Shown: positions 1 to 7,346, numbered from the stretch's first letter. The stretch: DNA of 9,813 bases from an uncultured Collinsella sp. (GCA_902495265.1 CABUWR010000030.1:1-9813), one strand, 5' to 3'. Numbers and translations are program-made. Notes: generated by a model not told the origin, from the sequence alone.

Positions 1-1287
1 AACAGCCGTATTGGCCGCGGGCACAGGCTCCTGTGCAACGGGAGCAGGCTCCGGCTCAAACGTCGGCTCCTCGCCCTCTTCGTAATCGAGCGTGCAGGAC
101 TCGGGAAGCATCCCCAGGGCACGGATGGCATCCGAGCCAAACCGGATGTTGCCGGCGGCATTGCGATAAAGCTTGGGCTCGGGCTCGGCCTGCTCGGCCG
201 CGGCAGGCTCCTCTGCCGACTCGGCAGCGGACTCGTCTGCAACGGGCTCCTCGGCCGGAATATCTTGGACCTGGGGCTCGGGTGCGATGGCGCCAATCAG
301 GGTCTCGTCGGCAGAAGCACCTTCGAATCCATCGATTTGCTCATCAAAAGCCTCGCCCTGCGCGGCCTCATCCTCGGGAGCGACCGGCTGGCCATACTCA
401 TCCTCGGTATAGGCAGGCTCTTCGTACTCGATGGTATTGCCGTAATCGTTTTGCTGCTGGGCCGCGGCATACTCGGCCGCCGCACGCGCCATCTCCTCGG
501 CGCGGCGCTTCTGCTCGCCAAAATACGTGTCAAACGGAATATCGTCAGGGAACTCGTTCTCACCCTGATAGGGGGCGACGTTATCCATGACACCCAGCAT
601 GGCGGCAACAGACGACTTGTTGCAAACCGAGCCGGACGTGTAGGGAAGGACAAAACGATTGGAAATGATATTGGCGGCATTAGCAAGAGCCACGAGAGAA
701 GCGAGGATCGCGACAATCCACAGCAGGACCTTCAACGCGCCAGGAAGCGGCAAGATGCGCAGGATGGCAATGGCCGCAGGAGCAATCGTGGCTATCGGGA
801 GCAACTTGGCGATTAGCGCTCGATACGGCGCATAGGGCTCGCGAGCGAGCAGTTCGGCGCGCGGGGAGTCATAGTGCGCGACGACAACGACCGGGCGATT
901 GCGCGGAGAGGCAAGCGGACCCGACGCCTTGTGGTAGGCGATGACGTTTTGGCTCACGCCCGTCTTGCCCAGGCGCGAGATCACGGGGCGCCCGGTTCGC
1001 TCGAGCACATAGAGCACGGCTCCGACAATGGCCAACAGGGTGCCGACTAAGCCGATACCGCCGCCGATGCCCATAAGCAGGGCACCGGCAAATGCCAGAA
1101 TGCCCGTAACGGCAAACGCCATCCTGCTCGGCGCGGGAGCATTAAACTCCTGCACCTCGGGATCAAAGCCGTGGTTGCGGAAAATTTGAGCGATATCTTC
1201 GGCGGCCAAGCGCTCTTCTTCGCTGCACGCCGGCGTGATGCCAGTGTTCTGCAGCAGGTGGTTAATATAGTTCTGGGTGTTCGCCAT
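1..1287 (-). CDS. M28-metallopeptidase-like membrane protein with long acidic tail (3' end beyond window)
   Basis: This frame is open for 429 codons and runs off the left edge, so the C-terminus is missing. The ATG is preceded by TGGAG five bases upstream (complement of 1293-1297). Residues 56-74, 77-96, 158-179 and 184-208 are hydrophobic and look like four membrane helices. Between helices 2 and 3 lies VVVVAHYDS (133-141), which resembles the first zinc motif of M28 aminopeptidases (H138, D140). After helix 4, residues 218-231 (SGSVCNKSSVAAML) resemble the second M28 motif (G-x-x-D-N-x-S-G-V-A). The metal-bridging Asp position holds Cys222 and the usual Gly holds Ser226. Residues about 256-280 are Ala/Glu-rich and may form a coiled coil. 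Residues 284-372 are rich in Glu, Pro and Ala, followed by a short ordered-looking patch (373-400) and more acidic sequence. The M28 assignment rests on two motifs only. It may be a degenerate, non-catalytic relative or an unrelated membrane protein. Confidence 0.6.
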   Translation of the reverse strand, partial: MANTQNYINHLLQNTGITPACSEEERLAAEDIAQIFRNHGFDPEVQEFNAPAPSRMAFAVTGILAFAGALLMGIGGGIGLVGTLLAIVGAVLYVLERTGRPVISRLGKTGVSQNVIAYHKASGPLASPRNRPVVVVAHYDSPRAELLAREPYAPYRALIAKLLPIATIAPAAIAILRILPLPGALKVLLWIVAILASLVALANAANIISNRFVLPYTSGSVCNKSSVAAMLGVMDNVAPYQGENEFPDDIPFDTYFGEQKRRAEEMARAAAEYAAAQQQNDYGNTIEYEEPAYTEDEYGQPVAPEDEAAQGEAFDEQIDGFEGASADETLIGAIAPEPQVQDIPAEEPVADESAAESAEEPAAAEQAEPEPKLYRNAAGNIRFGSDAIRALGMLPESCTLDYEEGEEPTFEPEPAPVAQEPVPAANTAV

Positions 1288-1355
1288 ATGCGCTCCACAT
1301 CCATAATCCGACAAATAGGCCCAATGTATGCACATTAGAACCGTATATAGTCGAA

Positions 1356-1361
1356 AGTATA
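1356..1361 (-). promoter_or_regulatory. Candidate -10 box for the M28-like gene
   Basis: The minus strand reads TATACT, five of six matches to the sigma-70-type -10 consensus, about 70 bases upstream of the ATG at 1287. There is no convincing -35 hexamer 16-18 bases further upstream, so this is a weak call made from the -10 alone. Confidence 0.35.
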
Positions 1362-1394
1362 CCCCGAGCGAGCGCAAACGACCGAATTCGGGCC

Positions 1395-1417
1395 ATCTTA
1401 ACGCCCCGAGCGGACAA
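1395..1417 (-). promoter_or_regulatory. Possible PafBC-type (RecA-independent damage) promoter motif
   Basis: The minus strand reads TTGTCCGCT, then 8 bases, then TAAGAT. The mycobacterial RecA-independent damage promoter is written TTGTCRGTG-N8-TANNNT. The TTGTC core, the spacing of 8 and the TA...T element match. The R and the last bases before the spacer do not. The site lies between the WYL regulator pair and the divergent M28-like gene and would read towards the latter. One partial match can arise by chance, so confidence is low. Confidence 0.2.
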
Positions 1418-1426
1418 GGATATAGC
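1398..1426 (+). promoter_or_regulatory. Candidate promoter for the WYL regulator pair
   Basis: TTAACG (1398-1403) and TATAGC (1421-1426) are separated by 17 bases. Each matches four of six consensus positions. A transcript starting near 1433 would give a leader of about 50 bases to the preferred ATG at 1485. No better pair is visible in this gap. Confidence 0.35.
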
Positions 1427-1484
1427 CTAATCTCCATATCGGACTAAAATCATGGCATCAAACACCTTCCCATGCGAGGATTCT

Positions 1485-2507
1485 ATGACGGCAAGCGATA
1501 CAACCGTAACGAATAAAAAGGGGGCGCCGGGGCCCGGTTTCGACAAGACCGCCCAGCGCATCCTCAATCTGTTCTTTGTCCTCAACAGCTCTCCCGAGCC
1601 ATTGACCACAGAGCAAATTGTCCTGGATTCCGATCTTGGCTATGGGTCGGGCAATATCGACTCGGACAAGCGCAAGTTTCGCCGCGATCGCGAAAAACTC
1701 CTCGAACGCGGAATCACGATCAAGGAAGTTCGCGCAGCAGGCGCCCAAGAAACCGAAGAAAGCGCGTGGACCATCGATCGCGAGCACACGTTTGCGGCCG
1801 GTGGCCTCATCACCGCAGACGACGCGGACATCTTGCTCGACGCTATCGACCAGACCCTTGCGACCGGTTCGGCCGCGTTTGCCACGCCGCTTGCAGACAT
1901 ACGCTCCAAGATCGCCTACCTCACCGGCGCATCGACCGCAGAAGAGCCTCCCGCCCGTCGCTTACCCGCCGTCGATGCGGTGTGGAGCGCTTTCGCCGAA
2001 CGCTGCGCACTGCGCTTTTTGTATCAAAACGGGCACGGGGAGCAAAAAGAGCGCACCGTCTGCGTATACGGCATGTTTGAGCACGAGGGTGTGGCGTATT
2101 TTTGCGGACTCGACAACGCCACCGATGAAATCAGGACGTTTCGCTGCGACCGTATCGTTCGCGCATGGCGCCCCTCGAAGGCCTACTCCATCCCCGCCGA
2201 CTTTAACCTGAACGATCGCCTGTTCTTCGAGTTTGATTTTGCCAATTGCAAGCCCGTTATGGCGACCTTTTCGTTTGCCCCGCAAGCCCAGGCCGACATG
2301 GTCAGCGGCCTAACGCGCGGTCGCGGGGAGCTCACGCACACCGAAGAGGGTTGGACCTGGACCGTCGGCGTGCGCGACCTTAATGCCGCTGCCTCGTTTT
2401 GTATGGAGCACGCCATGGACGGCATGAGACCCGTTGCCCCCGATGCACTTAAACTGGCGTGGAACCACCTCATCGAAAGGACGGTGCACGAGCATGCCCG
2501 TGCGTAA
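1485..2507 (+). CDS. WYL-domain transcriptional regulator, first of a pair (PafB/PafC-like)
   Basis: A 340-residue protein. I prefer the ATG at 1485 because GAGGA lies at 1476-1480, four bases upstream. An in-frame ATG at 1452 would add 11 residues but has no clear ribosome binding site. Residues about 22-80 look like a DeoR/HTH-11-type winged helix-turn-helix, including KRKFRRDREKLLERG (62-76), typical of the recognition and wing region of WYL proteins. Residues about 165-228 fit a WYL domain, with RFLYQN, then AYF (204-206) where the W-Y-L triad usually sits, and RTFRCDRI (217-224). A C-terminal extension (about 255-335) fits the WCX region. WYL proteins are DNA-binding regulators thought to sense nucleic acid or nucleotide ligands. 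The divergent triad may mean altered ligand binding. The 3' end overlaps the next WYL gene by 14 bp, so the two are probably co-translated. The regulator family is well supported, but equivalence to PafB is an inference. Confidence 0.85.
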   Translation: MTASDTTVTNKKGAPGPGFDKTAQRILNLFFVLNSSPEPLTTEQIVLDSDLGYGSGNIDSDKRKFRRDREKLLERGITIKEVRAAGAQETEESAWTIDREHTFAAGGLITADDADILLDAIDQTLATGSAAFATPLADIRSKIAYLTGASTAEEPPARRLPAVDAVWSAFAERCALRFLYQNGHGEQKERTVCVYGMFEHEGVAYFCGLDNATDEIRTFRCDRIVRAWRPSKAYSIPADFNLNDRLFFEFDFANCKPVMATFSFAPQAQADMVSGLTRGRGELTHTEEGWTWTVGVRDLNAAASFCMEHAMDGMRPVAPDALKLAWNHLIERTVHEHARA

Positions 2508-3411
2508 ACTCACCAGCGAGCAAAGGCTCTCGCGTGCGATTGACATCATGGAGGCCCTCTACGCTGCCGGTGAGACCGGTATGACACGAGGGGATATCTG
2601 CAGCCGTTTTGATATCACGGGTGCGGCGCTCGACGAAATTATCGATATCGTCTCGACCCTCGCTGACCGTGAGTCGGGCGCACGCATCATCTGCGAACGC
2701 CACGGCGAGTGCATCATCCTGACAGGCGATGCGGGGCGTGTGCTGCCCTTGCGCCTAAGTGCCGCCGAAGGTGCCGTGCTCAACCACGAACTCGAATCGA
2801 TGGGAATCGACTCTCGGGCAGCAGAGCGTATCCGACACGCCCTCCTACCCGAGAAACTCGGCTACAACCAGCGCGTCGTCGATACCGTTGCCCGAGGATC
2901 GCACTGGCAACAGCTGAACTGCGCGATTCAAGACGGCGTTCGATGCCGCATCATCTACCGTTCGATGGACGACACACGGCCGCGTGAGCGTCTCATCGAC
3001 CCCCTGCGCATCGCGACGCATGGCGACCAAACATATCTGATTGCCTGGGATGTCGAAGTTGATGCGCAGCGCTCCTACCGCATGGACAAAATCGAAGGCC
3101 TTGCCCTTACCGACGATTCTGTGGAGCGCCACACATCCGTGTCCTCGTCCCTCCACGAATCCCTTTCCCAAGCGGAGCAGAGCGCAAAACTCCTCATGCC
3201 GCTCGACATGGCAGAGCGCCTAGACTGGGCCGGCATCATGTCGATTGAGCCAAACGGGGCAGACATGGCGACGGTGACCGTGCGTTATGGGTCAGAGCAC
3301 TGGCTGTTCTGCCAGGTAATCGCAGCGGGCGGAGCCATCCGCATACTGGATGACCCCGCCTCGGCAAAGCGTCTATGCGATATGGCGAAGAGCCTGACCT
3401 GCCCGCTTTAA
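2494..3411 (+). CDS. WYL-domain transcriptional regulator, second of a pair (PafB/PafC-like)
   Basis: A 305-residue protein. The ATG at 2494 lies inside the last codons of the upstream WYL gene (overlap 2494-2507). AAAGGA at 2476-2481 is rather far, 12 bases upstream, which suits translational coupling. An ATG at 2434 would give a 74-bp overlap and is less likely. Residues about 8-60 look like an N-terminal helix-turn-helix region, and 140-205 the WYL domain: CRIIYR (151-156), RERLIDPLRI (164-173), TYL (180-182) in place of the W-Y-L triad, and RSYRMDKI (193-200). Residues about 230-300 fit the C-terminal WCX extension. This copy is closer to the WYL consensus than its partner. Tandem WYL genes are characteristic of actinobacterial PafB-PafC, which act as a heterodimeric activator of DNA-damage genes. 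There is no pafA or tatA neighbour here, so orthology is unproven. The stop codon overlaps that of the convergent dinG-like gene. Confidence 0.85.
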   Translation: MPVRKLTSEQRLSRAIDIMEALYAAGETGMTRGDICSRFDITGAALDEIIDIVSTLADRESGARIICERHGECIILTGDAGRVLPLRLSAAEGAVLNHELESMGIDSRAAERIRHALLPEKLGYNQRVVDTVARGSHWQQLNCAIQDGVRCRIIYRSMDDTRPRERLIDPLRIATHGDQTYLIAWDVEVDAQRSYRMDKIEGLALTDDSVERHTSVSSSLHESLSQAEQSAKLLMPLDMAERLDWAGIMSIEPNGADMATVTVRYGSEHWLFCQVIAAGGAIRILDDPASAKRLCDMAKSLTCPL

Positions 3412-6302
3412 CGGCGTCGCTCGTGGCGTGCACGCCACAGCTGCAAATAATGACCGATCTGCGCCGACTCGATACGCTGGTAGGAAGTCGTGGGCAGCGA
3501 CGTCAAGAACTTCTTACCGTAGCCCTTTGTCACCAAGCGCGGATCTGCCAAGATGAGCACGCCGCAATCAGTCGACGAGCGGATGAGACGGCCGGCGGCC
3601 TGCTTGACTTCGAGCACCGCCTCGGGCAGCGAGTAGCGCGCCCAAGCGCGGTCCTCGCGCAGGTTGCGCTCACACGAAAGAGGATCCGTGGGGCTCGAGA
3701 ACGGCAGCTTGGGGATAATGACGCAACGCAGTGTCTCGCCGCTGGCGTCAAAGCCCTCCCAAAAGGCCTTGAGCGCAAAGAGCGATGAAGTCGGCTCGTT
3801 GATAAACCGATCGCGCAGGCGACGCGGGGACGAGTTGCGTTGCTGGCAATTGAGCTCCAGGCCCGCTCGCGCCAATTTGGGCTCGACGCGGGCATACAGG
3901 TCCTCCATATCGCGCCTGTTGGTGAAGAGCGTGAGCACCGATCCACCCATGGCGAAATGGGCATCGACCAGCACACGCTCGAGCGCCGACAGATAGCGCT
4001 CGCGATCGCGCGGATCAGGAATGTCCCCCGCCACAACCACGGCCATATTCGAGTCAAAGTCATAGCTCGAATCCAGGTGTAGCGATGAGGATGTCGACGC
4101 ACCGATGCGATCGAGGCCGACGGCATGGTTGAAGTGCTCAAAGCTCTTAGACACCGTCATGGTCGCCGAAGCGAAGATGGCTGTGTGCACCTCGGGCAGC
4201 CACTCGTTCGCCAAGGCCTCGCCGATGTCGATGCGCTCGGCGGTCATAGACTCCCCGCCCGCTCGCAGCCGGCGGTTAACCTGCAGTGAGTACACATAGT
4301 GCTCATCCGTACCCTCAATGATGAGCTTGAGATTCTCGACCAACTCGTGCAGACGGCGCGAAATGTCGCCCAGGTCAACGACGACCTCGGGCTTATCGGC
4401 AGCGACAGCTTGCACCAGCGCGTCTACGCTTTTATCCGCCTGGTCCAGTGCATCAATTGCGGTATAGGCCGACTGCAAAAAATCGTGCCAGTCATCCGAC
4501 TCGCGCAGCTCGGGACCAATCCACAGATTCGCGTTGTCATAGCCCCCGCGGGCACGGCGGCCAAGCTCGCGCACGCCATCGAACACATCGGCAATCGCCA
4601 TGCTCGCGCGGGCAACCGTCGACGTTGCTTTGGCGGTGAGTCCCAGGTAGAGCGTGGAGCCCTCGGAAGTGGCCAAATCTCGGGAAACCTGACTCAGCGC
4701 GCCGGCACTCGACCCACCCAAGCGCTCAAACAGCACGCGCGACTCATCTGCCGAAACCACGCGCGCCCATTGGCGACGAGCCTCACGCTCGATGGAATGG
4801 GCCTCATCGACCACCCAGTGACGAATCGGAGGCAAAATCCTTCCCTCGGCGGCCACGTTGCGGAACAGCAGGGAATGGTTGGTAACCACCACGTCGGCAT
4901 GTGCCGCACGGCGGCGCGCCCCGTGGACCAGGCATTTGTCAGGGAAGAACGGACACAGACGACGAGCACACTCGCGCGAAGCCGTCGTAAAGTCGGGACG
5001 GTTGACGCTGCGCCAGCGAATGCCGAGTGAATCGAGGTCGCCATCGGCAGATTGGCACACATACGCCATGATCACCGCAACCGCCGTGAGCGTGTCAGCA
5101 GGATCGCGCTTGGTGGTGATCTCAATCTGACTACGGCTCATGCGCTCGAGCTTGCGCAGACACGGATAGTGGTCATAGCCCTTGAGCGCACAAAATGACA
5201 GGCCCCCGTCCAGCTGTTCGGCGAGCTTTGGCAGCTCATGGTACATAAGCTGGTCGGCAAGATTATTCGATTTGGTCGCGATGCCGACGGTAATGTTGTT
5301 TCGGCGGGCGGCCTCGGCGAAGGGCACGAGATAGGCCATCGACTTACCGACGCCCGTGCCCGCCTCGATCACGCGATGGGTACCCGTGACCAGCGCATCG
5401 CGCACCTCAACCGCCATCGCGATCTGCTCGTCGCGCGGCTCATAGGTGGGGTACATACGATTGACCAGGCCGCCGGGGGCGTAATCTGCCTCGATCTCTT
5501 CACGGCTCGGCATCTTAAGGACCGACAACTCGTCCGCATCAACGCGATCGCCTGCGCGATCGGCCTTGAGCACATCGGCACGAGCGGCGCTGAGCGAAAA
5601 TATCGAACCTGGATTCTGGCCAGCCAAAAAGGAAAAAATGGGGCGATAGGACCAAGGCACGTCCGCGTGCATGTCCGCCATGCGCGCCATAAGGCCCGAA
5701 GGCAGGTCGGTAAGTGCGACCAACAGCACGCGCCACACGCCGCACAGGGCATCAACGTCGGCGTTCGCACGGTGCGACACCGAATCGCACCCAAACAAGT
5801 CGGCCATAAAGGACAGTTTGTGCGATATCAGGCGCGGAAGCGCAATGCGCGATAGCGCCAGCGAATCGATCCAGATATCACTCACGTTGACGCCGCCCTT
5901 GACCGATTCGATGAACGACCGGTCAAACGTGGCGTTATGCGCGATAACAGGACAGCCGCCTACAAAGTCGGCGAGTGCCGCGACGGCCTCGACGGCCGAC
6001 GGAGCATCTGCCACATCGGCGTTCGTAATACTCGTAAGCTCGGTAATCTCTGCAGGAATTAGCTGCTTGGGATGCACGAACGTATCAAAGCGGTCAATGA
6101 CCTCGCGGCCCGAAAGGCGGGCCGCGGAAATCTCAATTAACTCGTTGTCCTGCACCGAAAGACCCGTGGTCTCGGTATCGAGGACGATTACGTCCTCCTC
6201 GATGAGGCCAAACGACTGCGTCTTAGCGCGCTCGGCGAGCGTGGCGTAAGAATCGATGACAAACTGCGGCGTTCCAGGAGATACGGCGTCCTCAATTAGC
6301 AT
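3408..6302 (-). CDS. dinG: DinG-family protein: DEDDh exonuclease fused to XPD-like Fe-S helicase
   Basis: A 964-residue protein from the ATG at 6302, which gives a 7-bp overlap with the end of ddl (6296-6302). An ATG at 6347 would add 15 residues but overlap ddl by 52 bp. Residues about 37-200 are a DnaQ-like DEDDh exonuclease: DTET (Asp42, Glu44), HNATFD (Asp127) and HRANAD (His177, Asp182), so all five catalytic positions are present. The helicase part carries Walker A EAGTGVGKS (313-321), DEAH (499-502), SATM motif III and a C-terminal motif VI, QAAGRLIRS (901-909). Cys381, Cys445, Cys450 and Cys457 sit between motif Ia and DEAH with the C-x4-C-x6-C spacing expected for the iron-sulfur cluster of DinG/XPD helicases. 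The likely role is unwinding and trimming DNA structures during repair or replication, in the cytoplasm. It is co-transcribed with ddl and convergent with the WYL pair. Confidence 0.92.
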   Translation of the reverse strand: MLIEDAVSPGTPQFVIDSYATLAERAKTQSFGLIEEDVIVLDTETTGLSVQDNELIEISAARLSGREVIDRFDTFVHPKQLIPAEITELTSITNADVADAPSAVEAVAALADFVGGCPVIAHNATFDRSFIESVKGGVNVSDIWIDSLALSRIALPRLISHKLSFMADLFGCDSVSHRANADVDALCGVWRVLLVALTDLPSGLMARMADMHADVPWSYRPIFSFLAGQNPGSIFSLSAARADVLKADRAGDRVDADELSVLKMPSREEIEADYAPGGLVNRMYPTYEPRDEQIAMAVEVRDALVTGTHRVIEAGTGVGKSMAYLVPFAEAARRNNITVGIATKSNNLADQLMYHELPKLAEQLDGGLSFCALKGYDHYPCLRKLERMSRSQIEITTKRDPADTLTAVAVIMAYVCQSADGDLDSLGIRWRSVNRPDFTTASRECARRLCPFFPDKCLVHGARRRAAHADVVVTNHSLLFRNVAAEGRILPPIRHWVVDEAHSIEREARRQWARVVSADESRVLFERLGGSSAGALSQVSRDLATSEGSTLYLGLTAKATSTVARASMAIADVFDGVRELGRRARGGYDNANLWIGPELRESDDWHDFLQSAYTAIDALDQADKSVDALVQAVAADKPEVVVDLGDISRRLHELVENLKLIIEGTDEHYVYSLQVNRRLRAGGESMTAERIDIGEALANEWLPEVHTAIFASATMTVSKSFEHFNHAVGLDRIGASTSSSLHLDSSYDFDSNMAVVVAGDIPDPRDRERYLSALERVLVDAHFAMGGSVLTLFTNRRDMEDLYARVEPKLARAGLELNCQQRNSSPRRLRDRFINEPTSSLFALKAFWEGFDASGETLRCVIIPKLPFSSPTDPLSCERNLREDRAWARYSLPEAVLEVKQAAGRLIRSSTDCGVLILADPRLVTKGYGKKFLTSLPTTSYQRIESAQIGHYLQLWRARHERRR
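3423..3438. repeat. 16-bp perfect palindrome just after the WYL operon stop
   Basis: GTGGCGTGCACGCCAC reads the same on both strands and could fold as a 6-bp stem with a TGCA loop. It starts 12 bases after the stop of the second WYL gene and lies inside the last codons of dinG. No T-run follows on the plus strand, so it is not a standard terminator. It could slow plus-strand transcription, or simply reflect the Arg/His/Ala codons there. Confidence 0.35.
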
Positions 6303-7261
6303 GCAACGCCCGCTCGACGGAGACCCATACGGATCAGGCTGTCGCACACTTGCGGGAACGTCATGTCGTCGGTATGGCGAATCTCATCGGGATACAGCGA
6401 CGTATCGGTCATGCCGGGAATGGTGTTGGTCTCGAGAATGACAGGACCGTCCTCGCTTACGATAAAATCGCTGCGCGAAACGCCCAGACAGCCGAGGGCC
6501 TTATGGGCCGCACAGGCAAGTTCCTGGGCACGCGCATAGTTTTCGGGCGACATCTGCGCCGGAATGCGGTGGATGTCTGTGGGGTCGACGTACTTTACAT
6601 CCAGGTCGTAGAACTCGCAGTCCTCAGGCTTGCGGATCTCCACAATCGGCAGCGCGCGCACGTCGTCCTCGCCGTACACGCCCACAGTGATCTCGGTTCC
6701 CTCGATGCACTTTTCGACCAGCACTTTATCGCCGTACTCAAAAGCCTTGACGATTGCCGCCGGCAGCTCGGAGGGCTCGTGAACGAGCGAAATGCCGTAG
6801 CTAGAGCCGTTGACGGCGGGCTTTACAAAGCAACGCTCGCCACAAATCTCGACGATACGATCAATATCGACCTCGTCGCCCGCCTCAAGCGCCAGGCCGG
6901 GGGCAATGGGGATGCCTGCCTTGGCATACAGAAGCTTTGAAACCTCTTTATCAGCGCCACATGCGCTGGCGAGCACACCTGACGCCGTGTAGGGAATACC
7001 CAGCGTCTCCATGGCCCCCTGCATGGCGCCATCCTCGCCGCCGGCGCCGTGCATGGCGATAAACGCCACGTCGAAGCCACCGGTCGCCATAGTCACCATA
7101 AAGTCATCGGCAGCGGTGTCGAGCAGCTCCACCGAGGTGTAGCCAGCCTCCTTCAGTGCCGCCACGACGTTCTTTCCCGAATTGAGCGAAATCTCGCGTT
7201 CGGCGGAATGGCCGCCCGCCAAGACCGCTACGTGCATGTTCTCTAGGCTTTTACCCGGCAT
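6296..7261 (-). CDS. ddl: D-alanine-D-alanine ligase
   Basis: A 321-residue ATP-grasp ligase, the usual length for the family, that joins two D-alanines for the peptidoglycan precursor stem in the cytoplasm. Family motifs in order are GGHSAEREISLNSG (16-29, with Glu21 at the substrate-binding position), GGEDGAMQG (74-82), PYTASGVLASA (90-100), DKEVSKLL (104-111), FVKPAVNGSSYGIS (145-158), VEKCIEGTEITV (182-193), DVKYV (221-225) and RSDF...LETNTIPGMTDTSLYP (263-291), with metal ligands Asp265, Glu277 and Asn279. The Lys223-Tyr224 pair in the omega-loop region is the D-Ala-D-Ala form, so a vancomycin-resistance-type D-Ala-D-Lac enzyme is unlikely. GAGGAGGAG (complement of 7269-7277) lies seven bases before the ATG. 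An internal ATG at codon 9 is possible but lacks such a site. dinG follows with a 7-bp overlap. The pairing with dinG, not murF, is notable. Confidence 0.95.
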   Translation of the reverse strand: MPGKSLENMHVAVLAGGHSAEREISLNSGKNVVAALKEAGYTSVELLDTAADDFMVTMATGGFDVAFIAMHGAGGEDGAMQGAMETLGIPYTASGVLASACGADKEVSKLLYAKAGIPIAPGLALEAGDEVDIDRIVEICGERCFVKPAVNGSSYGISLVHEPSELPAAIVKAFEYGDKVLVEKCIEGTEITVGVYGEDDVRALPIVEIRKPEDCEFYDLDVKYVDPTDIHRIPAQMSPENYARAQELACAAHKALGCLGVSRSDFIVSEDGPVILETNTIPGMTDTSLYPDEIRHTDDMTFPQVCDSLIRMGLRRAGVAC

Positions 7262-7277
7262 GGGCAGACTCCTCCTC

Positions 7278-7283
7278 TATAAT
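7278..7283 (+). promoter_or_regulatory. Candidate -10 box for rlmN
   Basis: TATAAT is a perfect -10 hexamer on the plus strand, about 64 bases before the rlmN ATG. The region 16-18 bases upstream (around 7255-7261, over the ddl start) has no good -35 match, so activity is uncertain. It directly abuts the ddl ribosome binding site. Confidence 0.4.
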
Positions 7284-7301
7284 TTCTGCAGCTGATACCA
7301 T

Positions 7302-7331
7302 ATTGTAGCGATACCCTCTACGTTTCCCCAA
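7302..7331 (-). promoter_or_regulatory. Candidate promoter for ddl-dinG
   Basis: The minus strand reads TTGGGG (complement of 7326-7331) and TACAAT (complement of 7302-7307, five of six matches) with an 18-base spacer. A transcript would start near 7295, leaving a leader of about 33 bases with a strong GAGGAGGAG site. The -35 is only a three-of-six match. Confidence 0.45.
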
Positions 7332-7346
7332 AATCGAAAGGCTTCC

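Noticed and set aside
1..420. Repeated GGCTCCT-type units in the left 420 bases, considered as a DNA repeat array
   Set aside because: The units are irregular and are explained by Glu/Pro/Ala codons of the acidic tail. There is no fixed period or spacer, so it is neither a CRISPR nor a tandem repeat.
33..816. Overlapping plus-strand open frames near the left edge (to 590 and to 816)
   Set aside because: They are complementary to the acidic tail of the M28-like gene. Their Arg/Pro/Ser-rich translations are what the Glu/Ala-rich tail gives on the opposite strand.
4299..5030. A 243-codon plus-strand open frame inside dinG
   Set aside because: It lies antisense to conserved helicase motifs, its translation shows no recognisable domain, and long shadow frames are expected in GC-rich sequence.
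5238..5855. A 205-codon plus-strand open frame inside dinG
   Set aside because: It is antisense to the exonuclease-helicase linker and Walker A region and has a His/Arg-rich low-information translation, so it is a shadow frame.
6350..6940. A 196-codon plus-strand open frame inside ddl
   Set aside because: It is fully antisense to a well-conserved ligase with intact motifs, and has no ribosome binding site evidence or family resemblance.
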